Position numbers and translations under genes: made by a program. From the NCBI GenBank assembly GCA_032139905.1, contig JAQJDB010000006.1:930001-994000 (forward strand): 64,000 bases of DNA, in the 5' to 3' direction. The stretch comes from Nitrospira sp. MA-1 (GTDB lineage Bacteria > Nitrospirota > Nitrospiria > Nitrospirales > UBA8639). Of the stretch, positions 33,100 to 43,195 are shown in pieces. The notes below the pieces were generated by a model. It saw only the letters and a list, made by a program, of their open reading frames with translations, was not told the origin of the DNA and searched no databases. The stretch's first letter is position 1. Each line of letters starts with the position of its first letter.

Positions 33100-35457
33100 A
33101 TGGGCTCCATGTCTGGTCCTACTGCAGCGCATAACAACACCGATCCTGCACTTATTGTCCAAAAATATCTCAAAGATTTTTGGGATTTGGCGGTTCGACG
33201 GAAGTGGTTGATTCTGAGTTTTGTCATACTGGGAATAGCCATTGGTGGAACTTTGGCTTGGCTGAAAGTGGATATGTATCGCTCGGAGACAGTCATTCTC
33301 ATCGAACAACAAAAAATTCCTGAAAAATATGTCTCGTCCGTGGTCGGAGGCAGTACCGCCGACCGAGTGTCTACTATGACCCAGCAGGTGTTAAGCCGAA
33401 CCAGTTTGCTGAAAATCATAGAAGAATTTCACTTATACTCTGACGATATAAAAGCCCGGGGGTATGAGGGGGTGATTGAGGCATTACGAACAAACATTCT
33501 GATTGAAACGAAGGGGAGTGGTGGGCAAATCGAGGCTTTTAACATATCGTTTGCGCACCGTGATCCGAAGGTGGCCATGAAAGTGACGGAAAGGTTGGCT
33601 TCTCAATATATCGATGAAAATATCAAGATTCGCGAACAATTTATTGAAGGGGCGATGGAGTTTTTGGACCAAGAGCTTATTTCGGCGAAAGAAGCCTTAG
33701 ATCAAAAAGAAAAGGCCTTGTCGGAATATAGGATGAAGTATGTCGGGGAGTTGCCTGCCCAATTGGAGGCGAATTTTAGGACGCTCGATCGATTACAACT
33801 CGAAAAAACCCGGATTCAAGATTCCATGAATTCCATCAATACCCGGTTGGATCTGTTGGAAAAAACCATTTTGGATTATGAGGCAAATCCCGGAGCGGTC
33901 GCTAAAATCCCGGGATCCCTCCTTCCGGGGAAAACGGATCCCCTGACCCAGCGTTTACATGAGCTGACCCGTGAACTGGCGAAGTTGTCGAGTGAATACA
34001 AAGAATCCTATCCGGATATCATTTCCTTGAAGAAACAAATCAAAGATGCGGAGCAGCAACTGGCGAACCGCCCCATGGTGCGTGGAGGACAACAGACTCC
34101 TTCTGATCCCTATCTGGCCGAGCTGTTGAACACCAAGAAAGAATTAAATTCTCAACTCCCTCCGTTGAAATCACAGTTGGCCGATGTTTCCAAAAACATG
34201 AAAAACCTTGAGAAGCGCCTTGAGGACACGCCTCATCATGAACAGGCATTGCTTGCCCTTGAACGGGACTACGACAATATCCAGAGGCACTATCAACGCC
34301 TGCATGAAAATCGGATTAATGCCAGGATTTCTGAAAATCTAGATAAACGACAAAAGGGAGAGCGATTTCGTATTTTAGATCCGGCCAATTTGCCGACCAA
34401 GCCGGAGGGAAAGCCTCGGGAATTAATTGCGGTGGGTGGGTTTATTGTAGGGACCGGATTAGGCTTTGGACTCGCCTTTCTTTTGGATTTGTTATGGCCG
34501 ACGTTCCGACGTTCGGAGGAAGCTGAAATATCTTTAGGGCTTGCCACCCTGGCCACCATACCCAGTTTTAAAATGGCTTACGGGAAATCGATGAAGATGG
34601 TGGCAAGTGAATTGGAAGCTCAGAATGGCTCCAATGGGAAGCACCTTGCATTGTCTCAGTGCGTCGATTCCCTGTTGAAAGGGAATGGTTCTGACACGGA
34701 AAAGGAGGAAACCGAAAGTGGGGCCTCTGGACACCGCCACAAAACCTTTCAGGAGGCGTTTCTCCCTCAGTTGAATTTAGTGACCAAATGGCGTCCTCAA
34801 TCCATTGTGGCTGAGCAGTACCGGGTGGCCGCGACTCGGCTGGATCTTCTGGATCCCGGTGCTTCCAACCAGGTGGTGTTAATTACGAGTGCCATGAAGG
34901 GAGAGGGAAAAACCAGCACATCTGCGAATATCGCCTATACTCTGGCAAGGGATTTGAATGAGCCGACCCTCATCATTGATTGTGACTTTAAATGTCCGAA
35001 TTTGCACAGGGTTCTAGGTTTAAATCAGGCGCCAGGTGTTGCAGAATATTTTTCCGGGACTAATCGGTTGTTGGAACCCTGTCTGCAAAAAATTCCTGAT
35101 CTGCCGTTGTGGTGCATGACGGTGGGGGATGTTGGTCGGTATCCTGTTCCGCTTGCCAAGTTGCAAAATCTCTCTTCTATGTTAGAGATGATGACATCAC
35201 GTTACCGGTTTATTATTCTCGACGCCCCACCCGTGTTGCCATTGGCGGATGTGAATGTCTTAAGCGGATTGGCTCAAGTCGTGTTGATGGTTGTTCGGTC
35301 CGGGGTCACCCCAAAGGATGCGGTGCAAAAAGCTGCTGAAATGATTCATCATGCAGGCCCCACAAGACTCGTGTTGACCGATGCTTGGACGCAAGGTGTG
35401 CCTTACTATGTGCGGCAAAGTTACATTATTCCTTATTCCTTGGGTAGCAAGGGGTAG
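33100..35457 (+). CDS. Wzc-like chain-length regulator fused to a tyrosine kinase
   Basis: A 785-residue inner-membrane protein. N-terminal Wzz domain with first membrane helix at about 36-56 (LILSFVILGIAIGGTLAWL), a long periplasmic coiled coil (residues 190-420), second helix at about 445-467 (VGGFIVGTGLGFGLAFLLDLL), then a BY-kinase domain with Walker A SAMKGEGKTSTSAN (about 597-610), Walker A' LIIDCDF and Walker B FIILDAPPVLPLAD. The C-terminus has a small tyrosine cluster (PYYVRQSYIIPYS) that could be autophosphorylated. Controls polymer length and export with the OPX proteins 68 bases upstream. Confidence 0.93.
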   Translation: MGSMSGPTAAHNNTDPALIVQKYLKDFWDLAVRRKWLILSFVILGIAIGGTLAWLKVDMYRSETVILIEQQKIPEKYVSSVVGGSTADRVSTMTQQVLSRTSLLKIIEEFHLYSDDIKARGYEGVIEALRTNILIETKGSGGQIEAFNISFAHRDPKVAMKVTERLASQYIDENIKIREQFIEGAMEFLDQELISAKEALDQKEKALSEYRMKYVGELPAQLEANFRTLDRLQLEKTRIQDSMNSINTRLDLLEKTILDYEANPGAVAKIPGSLLPGKTDPLTQRLHELTRELAKLSSEYKESYPDIISLKKQIKDAEQQLANRPMVRGGQQTPSDPYLAELLNTKKELNSQLPPLKSQLADVSKNMKNLEKRLEDTPHHEQALLALERDYDNIQRHYQRLHENRINARISENLDKRQKGERFRILDPANLPTKPEGKPRELIAVGGFIVGTGLGFGLAFLLDLLWPTFRRSEEAEISLGLATLATIPSFKMAYGKSMKMVASELEAQNGSNGKHLALSQCVDSLLKGNGSDTEKEETESGASGHRHKTFQEAFLPQLNLVTKWRPQSIVAEQYRVAATRLDLLDPGASNQVVLITSAMKGEGKTSTSANIAYTLARDLNEPTLIIDCDFKCPNLHRVLGLNQAPGVAEYFSGTNRLLEPCLQKIPDLPLWCMTVGDVGRYPVPLAKLQNLSSMLEMMTSRYRFIILDAPPVLPLADVNVLSGLAQVVLMVVRSGVTPKDAVQKAAEMIHHAGPTRLVLTDAWTQGVPYYVRQSYIIPYSLGSKG

Positions 35458-35700
35458 AGATAGATTGTGGGGAAGTAAAATTTCCACGATGGGTCGTAGG
35501 CTGAATGTGAGAGATCCGGTGTGCGACGGGTGATTTTTATTTTGACTTCATTCGGATTGCCTGCTTAGTCGTCTTCCAGTCTGTTGTTGGAGACGTTGAG
35601 GCATGTGCTAGGGCATGAGGCTGCTTAAATACCTACCACCGGGTGTGAGACAAAGCAGGGAGGCTCAATCCAATATCCAACCAGGGCTTGACCGAGTATA

Positions 35701-36777
35701 TTGAATGTGATGCTGATGAGGTGGACTCGCCTCGGATTGCTAAGGCTTTTTATGCGAAGTCAATGGAGGACGTATTTTTTTACATTGGCCCCAAAGCGGT
35801 GGCCCAAAAAACGTGTTCTCATTGTAGGGGATGGGGTTTTGGCCCAAGCCCTTGCGCGTGTCTTAGTGTTCGATCGATCCTACCGGTATGACGTCAAAGG
35901 GTTTTTGTCGAATAATCCTGCCTTGGTCGGAACTTCATTGGTCAATCCCATGGTTCTTGGGACGACCGAGCAGTTGTTTGAAGTCGTTGAAAAATGTGAA
36001 ATAGAGACGGTTGCGGTCTGTGTAGAGGATCGTCGGGGAGGCTTGCCCCTGGATTCTCTTCTGGATGTAAAATCCATGGGCCTGGAGGTGATTGATGGAC
36101 ACCGCCTGTATGAAACTGAGTGTGGTCGCCTGTCGATTGATGAGCTCAAGCCCAGCTTTCTCATTTTTTCGTCAGGGTTCAGAAGAAAACCAATCGTTAT
36201 GTTTCTTAAGCGTGTGGGGGATGTCCTCGGCGCGTTTCTGGGCCTGATTGCGTTAGCCCCCTTATTTGGTTTAATAGCCTTATTGGTAAAATCAGACTCT
36301 CCTGGACCGATCTTTTATCGCCAGACTCGAGTGGGACATCATGGGTATCCCTATGTCCTGTTGAAATTTCGTTCGATGCGAAATGATGCGGAGGCCCAAG
36401 GGATTCAGTGGGCGAGCCTGGGAGATGTGCGCGTGACGAAAACGGGGGCCTGGCTTCGAAAGCTTCGGTTGGATGAATTACCCCAATTGATTAATGTTTT
36501 AAAAGGGGATATGAGCTTGGTCGGCCCTCGACCTGAGCGTCCACATTTTGTGCAGGAACTGCGCAAATCCATTCCCTATTATGACCTTCGACACACCGTT
36601 CGCCCAGGAATCTCAGGCTGGGCGCAGATCTGTTTCCAGTATGCGGGGTCGCTGGAGGATTCGCATGTTAAATTGCAATATGATCTCTATTATGTCAAAA
36701 ATCTCTCGTTATGTTTGGACCTACGAATCCTGATGAGAACCATTGGTGTCATGTTTACGGGAGAGGGTGCGCGATAA
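35701..36777 (+). CDS. Initiating sugar-phosphate transferase (polyprenyl-phosphate), short N-terminus
   Basis: A bacterial_transf domain protein: membrane re-entrant helix KRVGDVLGAFLGLIALAPLFGL, then FYRQTRVGHHGYPYVLLKFRSM, LRKLRLDELPQLINVLKGDMSLVGPRPE and RPGISGWAQI. It moves a sugar phosphate from a nucleotide sugar to undecaprenyl phosphate. A CoA-binding-like Rossmann segment (KKRVLIVGDGVLAQAL) precedes it. Family members are usually about 460 residues with four or five N-terminal helices; here the frame is closed by a stop at 35689, so at most 358 residues remain (start TTG 35701 or ATG 35710, neither with a good ribosome site). Confidence 0.88.
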   Translation: MNVMLMRWTRLGLLRLFMRSQWRTYFFTLAPKRWPKKRVLIVGDGVLAQALARVLVFDRSYRYDVKGFLSNNPALVGTSLVNPMVLGTTEQLFEVVEKCEIETVAVCVEDRRGGLPLDSLLDVKSMGLEVIDGHRLYETECGRLSIDELKPSFLIFSSGFRRKPIVMFLKRVGDVLGAFLGLIALAPLFGLIALLVKSDSPGPIFYRQTRVGHHGYPYVLLKFRSMRNDAEAQGIQWASLGDVRVTKTGAWLRKLRLDELPQLINVLKGDMSLVGPRPERPHFVQELRKSIPYYDLRHTVRPGISGWAQICFQYAGSLEDSHVKLQYDLYYVKNLSLCLDLRILMRTIGVMFTGEGAR

Positions 36778-37219
36778 GCGAAATTGACAAGGAGTTCGCT
36801 GGACTTTTTTAGAATGACTCCACGTGATCAGCCTCGGGCAGTATTTCGTAAGGCATAACGGGTGAGGCGTGAAGAGTGTAATGGTAGTCGAATCTCTTCC
36901 TGTCATGCAGCACAGGCTGTTCCGGGCATCCATCTTTTAGTTTTATGAAACACGTGAGAAGTGAGGGGTAAAGGGTGAGACAAATGTGTTGGAGTTCTAC
37001 ATCGTAGATTTTCTCTCTCCAGCGTCACTCAAAAATCCCCTCCTACTTCTCTTCCTCTATTCCTATCACCTCCCGCTTTTCTGCCTCATGCTTTCAAGTT
37101 CCCACAGTTGAATCGTGAAGGATCCCTCGCAGCGCCACTCGTTCATCTTCAACGGACTTCAGTGTACCCTCCGATAAACCGAAAGGGTCTGAAAATATGT
37201 TAAAGGATGGACATTCATT
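36778..37219. other. Intergenic gap in the exopolysaccharide locus
   Basis: About 440 bases of pyrimidine-rich and mixed sequence (for example TCTCTCTCCAGCG and TTCTCTTCCTCTATTCC near 37010-37080). No gene seen. Promoter for the deacetylase likely here. Confidence 0.35.
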
Positions 37220-38044
37220 ATGATCCACGGGTTGAGCTTCGATATTGAAGAACATTTTCAGGTTGCTGCCTTTGATTGTGTGGCCCGCCGTCGCCATTGG
37301 GAGAGACATGAAAGCCGGGTAGAGCGTAACACTCATCTTATCCTGGATCTCCTGGAGAAGCAGGGGATTCATGCCACGATGTTTGTGCTGGGTTGGGTGG
37401 CCGAACGACACAAGGGGTTAATCAGGCGTATTGTGGAGTCGGGGCATGAATTGGCCTCTCATGGGTATGGGCACGAACTCATTACAGGGCAAACGCCTCA
37501 GGCGTTTCGGGAAGATATTCGCCAAGCCAAACATATTTTGGAAGATATTGGAGGGGTGCCCATCATCGGTTACCGTGCCCCGACCTTCTCGATTACGAAG
37601 GAATCGGAATGGGCCTTGCCGATTCTTGTAGAGGAAGGGTACCACTATGATTCCAGTATCATGGCCGTCGTGCACGATTACTATGGAATTCCTGGGGCCA
37701 TCCCAACCATTCACACCATCTCCACCGATTCAGGGCCAATTTGGGAGGTGCCACCGTCAACCTGTAAATGGGCAGGGATGACCTTTCCGGTTGCAGGAGG
37801 CGGATATTTTCGTCTGTTTCCTTATCGGTTGCTCAAGCCACTCCTGCAGCGAATCGAATCACAGGGGCATCCGCTTATTATGTACCTCCATCCGTGGGAG
37901 CTGGACCCTACTCAACCCCGTATGAGGGGCTCCATGCTTTCAGAGTTTCGTCATTACTTGAATCTCGAAAAGGTTCATGGTCGTCTCATTCAACTCATTC
38001 AGGATTTTTCCTTCGGGCCGTATCGCAATCTCATTACCTCCTAA
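37220..38044 (+). CDS. XrtA-type polysaccharide deacetylase
   Basis: A 274-residue NodB-fold deacetylase. Metal/catalytic residues: Asp-Glu in LSFDIEEHFQ and the HxxxH motif in ELASHGYGHEL; further conserved GYRAPTFSIT and the C-terminal DUF3473-like YLHPWELDP. This combination is typical of the deacetylases of exosortase-A-linked exopolysaccharide loci. Removes N-acetyl groups from the polymer or a lipid-linked precursor. No signal peptide, as usual for this family. Confidence 0.9.
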   Translation: MIHGLSFDIEEHFQVAAFDCVARRRHWERHESRVERNTHLILDLLEKQGIHATMFVLGWVAERHKGLIRRIVESGHELASHGYGHELITGQTPQAFREDIRQAKHILEDIGGVPIIGYRAPTFSITKESEWALPILVEEGYHYDSSIMAVVHDYYGIPGAIPTIHTISTDSGPIWEVPPSTCKWAGMTFPVAGGGYFRLFPYRLLKPLLQRIESQGHPLIMYLHPWELDPTQPRMRGSMLSEFRHYLNLEKVHGRLIQLIQDFSFGPYRNLITS

Positions 38045-38500
38045 TTCGTAGACGGTGCCTGTCAGGAAATCACGCGCATCCTCTATTTAATAATTTTTTT
38101 CGTGCTAAGGGGCATTAGTAGGGGACCTTTACATTTATTCCTCCAATTGTCTAACGCACCCATGTCCTTCCAATAGTAGGCCCACATCTTTATTGCAAAT
38201 CTCCTTAAACCTTCTGAAGTGAGCCACAAATTAAGCCACCTCATCAGTTCTCGGGGGAAATAGTTGTTTCTCGTCGTGAACTGCAGTCAAGTCAGAAAGA
38301 ATTTTTCATGGCCCAATATTGAGACTGAATTATTTTTGGACTTGTGGCTTATTTTTTCATCTTTTTGACCGATACATAACATTATGCACGGTTTTATCGG
38401 TTGTTTCCCTTGTATTGAGGTTGGGAGGCGACAGTGCCAGATTTTTGCAGGGCTTGGGGTAGTGTCTGTTTGACCAGATGAGGAGGATGTGATTTAGAAC
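38045..38500. other. Intergenic gap
   Basis: About 455 bases before the outer-membrane barrel gene. No gene; an imperfect sigma-54-like motif near 38440 has the wrong spacing and is not claimed. Confidence 0.35.
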
Positions 38501-39865
38501 ATGCGAAATCAAAACGTCTTTCGTCCAGGTATGGTTTTCCTTTGCTTGGCTATCGCTTACCCTTCGAGTCTCGTTTTAGCTGCTCTTACTCTGGAATCCT
38601 CCTTCAACCTTACTGAAACCTATACAGACAATCTATTTTATAATGATAAAGATAAAGAGGATGATTTTGGAACCTTAGCAGGCCCTAATCTTGAGCTGAG
38701 ATATGACAATCCAGATATTGTGTTAGGTGCGACGTATTTCGGCAGGTTTGCGGCATTCGTCAACAATCCTGATCAAAATCGCTATATTCAAAACGCGAAT
38801 ATTCTGTTGGACCTCCCTTTCCTTACTAAACGATATAAGAAATTGATTGTGACTATTGATGAAACTATGAATTTTACTCCTCAATTAGATGCCTTCTCTT
38901 TGTCTGGAGCACAGGATGCTTCTACTACGTATTCTGGGAGAGGGGGAACAGATTCTGGAGGCACGGGAGGAACTGTGGGCGCCGCAGGAGGAGCTTTGGG
39001 GGGATCTGGAATTTCACAAGGAACCGGTGGCACCCAGGGAGTGTTTACTTCCCGAGCCAGTGCGTTTTCGAATATGTCCGGAATTACCGTAGGCTATGCC
39101 ATGACGCCTTCGGTGACTCCGACTTTTAGCTACAAAAACCAGTACCTTCACTTTTTTTCCAGTGGTTTCCAGGATCAGTTGACACATATCGGAAGATTTG
39201 CATTGAGCTATGGGAAGTCTGAGCAAACCACGATCATCCCTTCCTATACCTATTTGCAAACAGACTATCTCGGCACACCGACCCAGGTCACCGTTTCGGA
39301 TAAACTGATTTCTCACCAGCCTCGATTAACCATTTCCCATAACTTCACTCCGTTGTTGACAGGAGCTCTACAGGGCGGGGCCGCGTTTAGCAAGCAAATA
39401 GGTGCTAAAGAGACTCAGGATAATGGGGCAACCACCCAAGAGCTTTCTGATAAGTGGCAGAGCACATTTATTGGGGGGGCGACAATTACGAAAAGCTACC
39501 GAAACGGAAACATTTCCCTGAATGTGGATCAAACTATCGGGGGTGGTGGAGGGTTGGCCTCTCAAGAGACTCGCACACAAACCCTTACGGGAAGGATTCA
39601 ACACAGCCTGAGCACAAAGTTAAATGGCTTTGCGTCTTTCGGTTACGCGAGGAACAAATCGACTCAAGACGGCAATGCCTTTGATACCAATACCTATCGG
39701 GTTCAGGGGGGAATCTCTTATGCCTTTCTGAACTGGCTTTCCGGCAATGTGAGCTACTCCCATATTAATCAGAAGTCCAAGGGCCTGGCGGTCGGTGATA
39801 TTAAAGTCAATCAGGTCTTTTTTGGGTTGACGGCCTTTGCTGATCCTTGGGTGCTGATGCGATGA
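38501..39865 (+). CDS. Outer-membrane beta-barrel protein of the exopolysaccharide locus
   Basis: A 454-residue protein with a signal peptide (MVFLCLAIAYPSSLVLA) and alternating beta strands (SFNLTETYTDNLFYND, FSYKNQYLHFFSSG, GGISYAFLNWLSGNVSYSH). It resembles the PEP-CTERM-system-associated TIGR03016-type barrel. An unusual Gly/Ser/Thr-rich loop (residues about 147-185, GGTDSGGTGGTVGAAGGALG) is inserted. The last residue is not Phe but the barrel ends in aromatic-rich strands. Probably an outer-membrane pore or scaffold for secreted polymer. Confidence 0.8.
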   Translation: MRNQNVFRPGMVFLCLAIAYPSSLVLAALTLESSFNLTETYTDNLFYNDKDKEDDFGTLAGPNLELRYDNPDIVLGATYFGRFAAFVNNPDQNRYIQNANILLDLPFLTKRYKKLIVTIDETMNFTPQLDAFSLSGAQDASTTYSGRGGTDSGGTGGTVGAAGGALGGSGISQGTGGTQGVFTSRASAFSNMSGITVGYAMTPSVTPTFSYKNQYLHFFSSGFQDQLTHIGRFALSYGKSEQTTIIPSYTYLQTDYLGTPTQVTVSDKLISHQPRLTISHNFTPLLTGALQGGAAFSKQIGAKETQDNGATTQELSDKWQSTFIGGATITKSYRNGNISLNVDQTIGGGGGLASQETRTQTLTGRIQHSLSTKLNGFASFGYARNKSTQDGNAFDTNTYRVQGGISYAFLNWLSGNVSYSHINQKSKGLAVGDIKVNQVFFGLTAFADPWVLMR

Positions 39866-40314
39866 GGATGGGTCCAGAAAATGTTCAGAATTGGGACCAA
39901 AAAATCCTTTCGTTGCCAATCGCATCAAGCTTCATCCTGCCCGCACCATTCCTTATCCCATCAATATGCTCAATCGGTTGTCTGAATACAAATTCAGTGA
40001 CCACGCCTCTAACCGCGCCCGCCTGTGGATTTGGTCATCTTCCTCGTGACAAATCTTCAATTCGTCTCGCGAATTAACCGATAGATTTCTAAAAGTGTTG
40101 TCTGGGTAACTTTAGGATTTTCTCTTTTAAACCTAGAACCTGTGGAAGGTTTGGTATTGGCAACAGGTAGGAATCCTAGTGGTCAAGTCATGGCTGAGAA
40201 AAATCCTGATCCCGATTTTCGTGAGGCTTAATCCCTCGGTAAGGAAACCCAGGTGTGAATAATCGTAAACATTCGCTACGGATTTCCTTATTAAGAATTT
40301 CATGAAAGTCTGAT
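39866..40314. other. Intergenic gap
   Basis: About 450 bases; overlapping frames on both strands, none convincing. Likely holds the promoter of the glycosyltransferase operon starting at 40315. Confidence 0.35.
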
Positions 40315-41493
40315 ATGGATATTTTGCTGCTAGCACCCCATCCTTTTTATCAGGATCGAGGGACTCCCATTGCAGTCAATCTTGTCCTCAAGGTCTTATC
40401 CGAACGGGGGGATCACGTTGATGTGCTTACGTTCCACGAAGGAAGGGCTGTGGACTATCCAAACGTCAGTATTTACCGAATACCCGCATGGCCGTTCCTC
40501 CGCAACATTCGACCAGGATTTTCGTTGAAAAAGTTGCTGTGCGATGGATTGCTGGGCGTCAAGTTGATCTTGCTGCTTTGTCAAAAGCGATATCACCTGG
40601 TTCATGCTGTGGAAGAATCGGCCTTTATGGCGCTGGTGGTGAAGTGGATATTACGGATTCCCTATCTCTATGACATGGACTCTTCGTTGGCACAACAAAT
40701 GATTGAGAAATATCCTCGTCTGGCTATTCTGTCCCAGGCATTCACATATTGCGAACGTCGGATCGTCAAGTCTGCCTCTGTCGTGCTGCCTGTCTGTGAA
40801 GCACTGGTCAAGAGAATTGAACCGTATCGCCCGTTAAAAGTCATACTCCTTGAAGATGTCCCCCTTCTTGGAGAATCGACAAATTCCTTCACAGCGGTGA
40901 ACCAGGATCTGGATGTCCCAGGCATACGGATCTTATATGTCGGAAATCTCGAGGCCTATCAAGGCATCGATTTGTTGTTGGAAAGCTTTGCTCTGGCCTT
41001 GAGGGAGGTCTCACCGATCACGTTGTTTATTGTTGGCGGGGAAAAGGACGATAGAGATTCATATTACCGGAAAGCCGGAAAATTAGGTGTCGACGGCCAC
41101 GTGTATTTCCTGGGGCCACGGCCTCTTGACCAATTATCTGTTTATCTTTCGCAAGCGGATATTTTGGTGTCGCCAAGAATCAAAGGCAATAATACTCCGA
41201 TGAAATTGTATTCCTATCTCGCCAGTGGAAAGGCCGTCCTCGCCACAAATTTGATGACCCATACCCAGGTTATCAATCGGGATGTGGCCATGTTGGCCGA
41301 CCCGACTCCGGAATTATTTGCTGATGGGTTGCTTCAGCTTATTCGGAACCGACCCTTGCGAGTGTCTCTTGGGCAGGCCGCGCAGAAACTGGTTGAGGAG
41401 AAATACAGTTATCCCGCATATCGCATGAAATTGAATGCGGCCTATGATCATCTCATGACGACCATACAACAGCCCTCCGAATCTATAACTTAG
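40315..41493 (+). CDS. GT4-family glycosyltransferase
   Basis: A 392-residue GT-B enzyme. N-terminal domain begins ILLLAPHPFYQDRGTPIAVN, typical of exopolysaccharide GT4 enzymes; the C-terminal domain has ILYVGNLEAYQGIDLLLESF, LSQADILVSPRIKGNNTPMKLYSYLASGKAVLAT, the donor-binding region. First gene of a tight series (GT4, GlpD-like, methyltransferase, epimerase). Sugar specificity not readable. Confidence 0.9.
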   Translation: MDILLLAPHPFYQDRGTPIAVNLVLKVLSERGDHVDVLTFHEGRAVDYPNVSIYRIPAWPFLRNIRPGFSLKKLLCDGLLGVKLILLLCQKRYHLVHAVEESAFMALVVKWILRIPYLYDMDSSLAQQMIEKYPRLAILSQAFTYCERRIVKSASVVLPVCEALVKRIEPYRPLKVILLEDVPLLGESTNSFTAVNQDLDVPGIRILYVGNLEAYQGIDLLLESFALALREVSPITLFIVGGEKDDRDSYYRKAGKLGVDGHVYFLGPRPLDQLSVYLSQADILVSPRIKGNNTPMKLYSYLASGKAVLATNLMTHTQVINRDVAMLADPTPELFADGLLQLIRNRPLRVSLGQAAQKLVEEKYSYPAYRMKLNAAYDHLMTTIQQPSESIT

Positions 41494-41521
41494 GTCGGAC
41501 TTTCTATTTATTTTAGCTGCG

Positions 41522-43195
41522 ATGTTGACCAGAAATTTACCTCGTTTAGCGAACGCCCGGTACGATGTCGCGGTGGTAGGCGGAGGAATTTATGGTGCCT
41601 GTGTGGCCTGGGATGCGAGTCTTCGTGGATTATCGGTGGTGCTGTTTGAGCAAGGGGATATCGGTTCAGGGACATCGGCCAATAGCTTAAAGATCATTCA
41701 TGGAGGATTTAGATATTTACAGCATGGGGATGTTACGCGAATGCGGGAATCCATGCAGGAGCAAATGGCTCTTATGCGGGTTGCCCCCCATTTGGTTCAT
41801 CCCTTGCCTGTCCTTATTCCCACCTATGGGCATGGCCTGCGAGGAAAAGAGGTTTTTGCATGTGCCTTAGCAATCAACGATCTTATCGGGTTTGATCGAA
41901 ACCGATTGGACGACCCGCAAAAACATATTCCACGAGGACGAATTCTCTCCCGACGTCAGGTACTGGAGCTGTTGCCGAATATTCCTGAACATGATCTGAC
42001 GGGTGGTGGAGTGTTTCATGACGGTATGGTGTACAACTCAGAGCGATTGCTTCTGTCATTTCTCCATTCGGCCGAATCAATGGGGGCGGAAGTGGCGAAT
42101 TATGTCAAGGTGGTGGGATATCTCAAAACGAAGGATCAGATTCGTGGGGTAGAAGCTGAGGATCAGCTCTCAGGGGAGCGCTTTCAAGTCGAAGCCAACG
42201 TGGTGGTGAATGCGTGCGGACCCTGGTTGGATCAAACGGAAGACATGTTGTCTGATCGACCCGGATACCACAAGATCCCGTGGGTCAAGGCTTTTAATAT
42301 TATTACCCGTCCATTGTTCTCTTCCTATGCGGTCGGGCTGGCGGCCAGAGAAGTCTATTCCGATGACCGAGCTCTGCTGAAAAAGGGGAAACGATTGCTC
42401 TTTATGGTGCCCTGGCGTGATTGTTCCCTCATCGGAACATCCTATCGCTCCTATGAAGGCAAGCCGGATGAGTTCAGGATTTCCGAGGAAGATATTCATG
42501 AATTTTTGGAGGAGATTAATCAGTCCTATCCCCACGCGGCTCTCACGATGGAAGATGTGGCCATGGTCAATGGCGGATTGCTCCCTGGAGCGAAGGCGGA
42601 GTCTCGTCGAAGAGATATTCAACTGGAAAGTGGAGTTTACATCCGTACAAGGGAAGATGTGGGCGCGCGAAATGTTATCTCGCTGGTGGGGGTGAAATTC
42701 ACAACGGCACGAAGAGTGGCCGAGCATGTGGTTGATCGGGTGTTTCGGGTGTTGGGCAGAAATCCATCACCTTCACAAACGGCTATAACTCCTCTTTATG
42801 GAGGAAATATTGGCAGGTTTCAGGAATTTTTAAATCAGGAAATGAAAAGTGCACCAGGGAAATTGAGTCAAAAAACTGTACATCGCTTGATTCACAATTA
42901 TGGGTCTTCTTATCGCATGGTACTTCAGTATTTGCCTGATTCGGGCGAGAGAAACACCTCCGACGGGTCAGAATCTATGGAGATTCTCCAAGCAGAAGTC
43001 CGGTATGCCTTGCGGGAGGAAATGGCCCAACGATTAAGTGATGTGGTTTTTCGCCGAACAGAGTTAGGGACGGCTGGTTATCCAGGCGATATGGCCCTGG
43101 ATTTGTGTGCGGATATTCTTTCCCAAGAGTTGGGATGGAGTGAATGCCGGACCCTAGAGGAGTTGGCCATGGTGCGAGGTCGGTATCCGGGATGA
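41522..43195 (+). CDS. FAD-dependent glycerol-3-phosphate dehydrogenase-like protein
   Basis: A 557-residue GlpD-type oxidoreductase. FAD-binding GGGIYGACVAWDASLRG and GSGTSANSLKIIHGGFRYLQHGD are diagnostic; NACGPWLDQ and GVKFTTARRVAEHVVD complete the fold, and a C-terminal GlpD domain follows. Oxidises sn-glycerol 3-phosphate to dihydroxyacetone phosphate at the membrane. Its place inside a polysaccharide operon is unusual: its stop overlaps the next start as ATGA. It may supply or recycle a glycerol-phosphate substituent, or act on a related substrate. Confidence 0.88.
   Translation: MLTRNLPRLANARYDVAVVGGGIYGACVAWDASLRGLSVVLFEQGDIGSGTSANSLKIIHGGFRYLQHGDVTRMRESMQEQMALMRVAPHLVHPLPVLIPTYGHGLRGKEVFACALAINDLIGFDRNRLDDPQKHIPRGRILSRRQVLELLPNIPEHDLTGGGVFHDGMVYNSERLLLSFLHSAESMGAEVANYVKVVGYLKTKDQIRGVEAEDQLSGERFQVEANVVVNACGPWLDQTEDMLSDRPGYHKIPWVKAFNIITRPLFSSYAVGLAAREVYSDDRALLKKGKRLLFMVPWRDCSLIGTSYRSYEGKPDEFRISEEDIHEFLEEINQSYPHAALTMEDVAMVNGGLLPGAKAESRRRDIQLESGVYIRTREDVGARNVISLVGVKFTTARRVAEHVVDRVFRVLGRNPSPSQTAITPLYGGNIGRFQEFLNQEMKSAPGKLSQKTVHRLIHNYGSSYRMVLQYLPDSGERNTSDGSESMEILQAEVRYALREEMAQRLSDVVFRRTELGTAGYPGDMALDLCADILSQELGWSECRTLEELAMVRGRYPG

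Noticed and set aside
38430-38460. Sigma-54-like promoter (TGCCA…TTGCA) before the outer-membrane barrel gene
   Set aside because: The -24 element lacks the GG pair and the spacing to GC is one base short.
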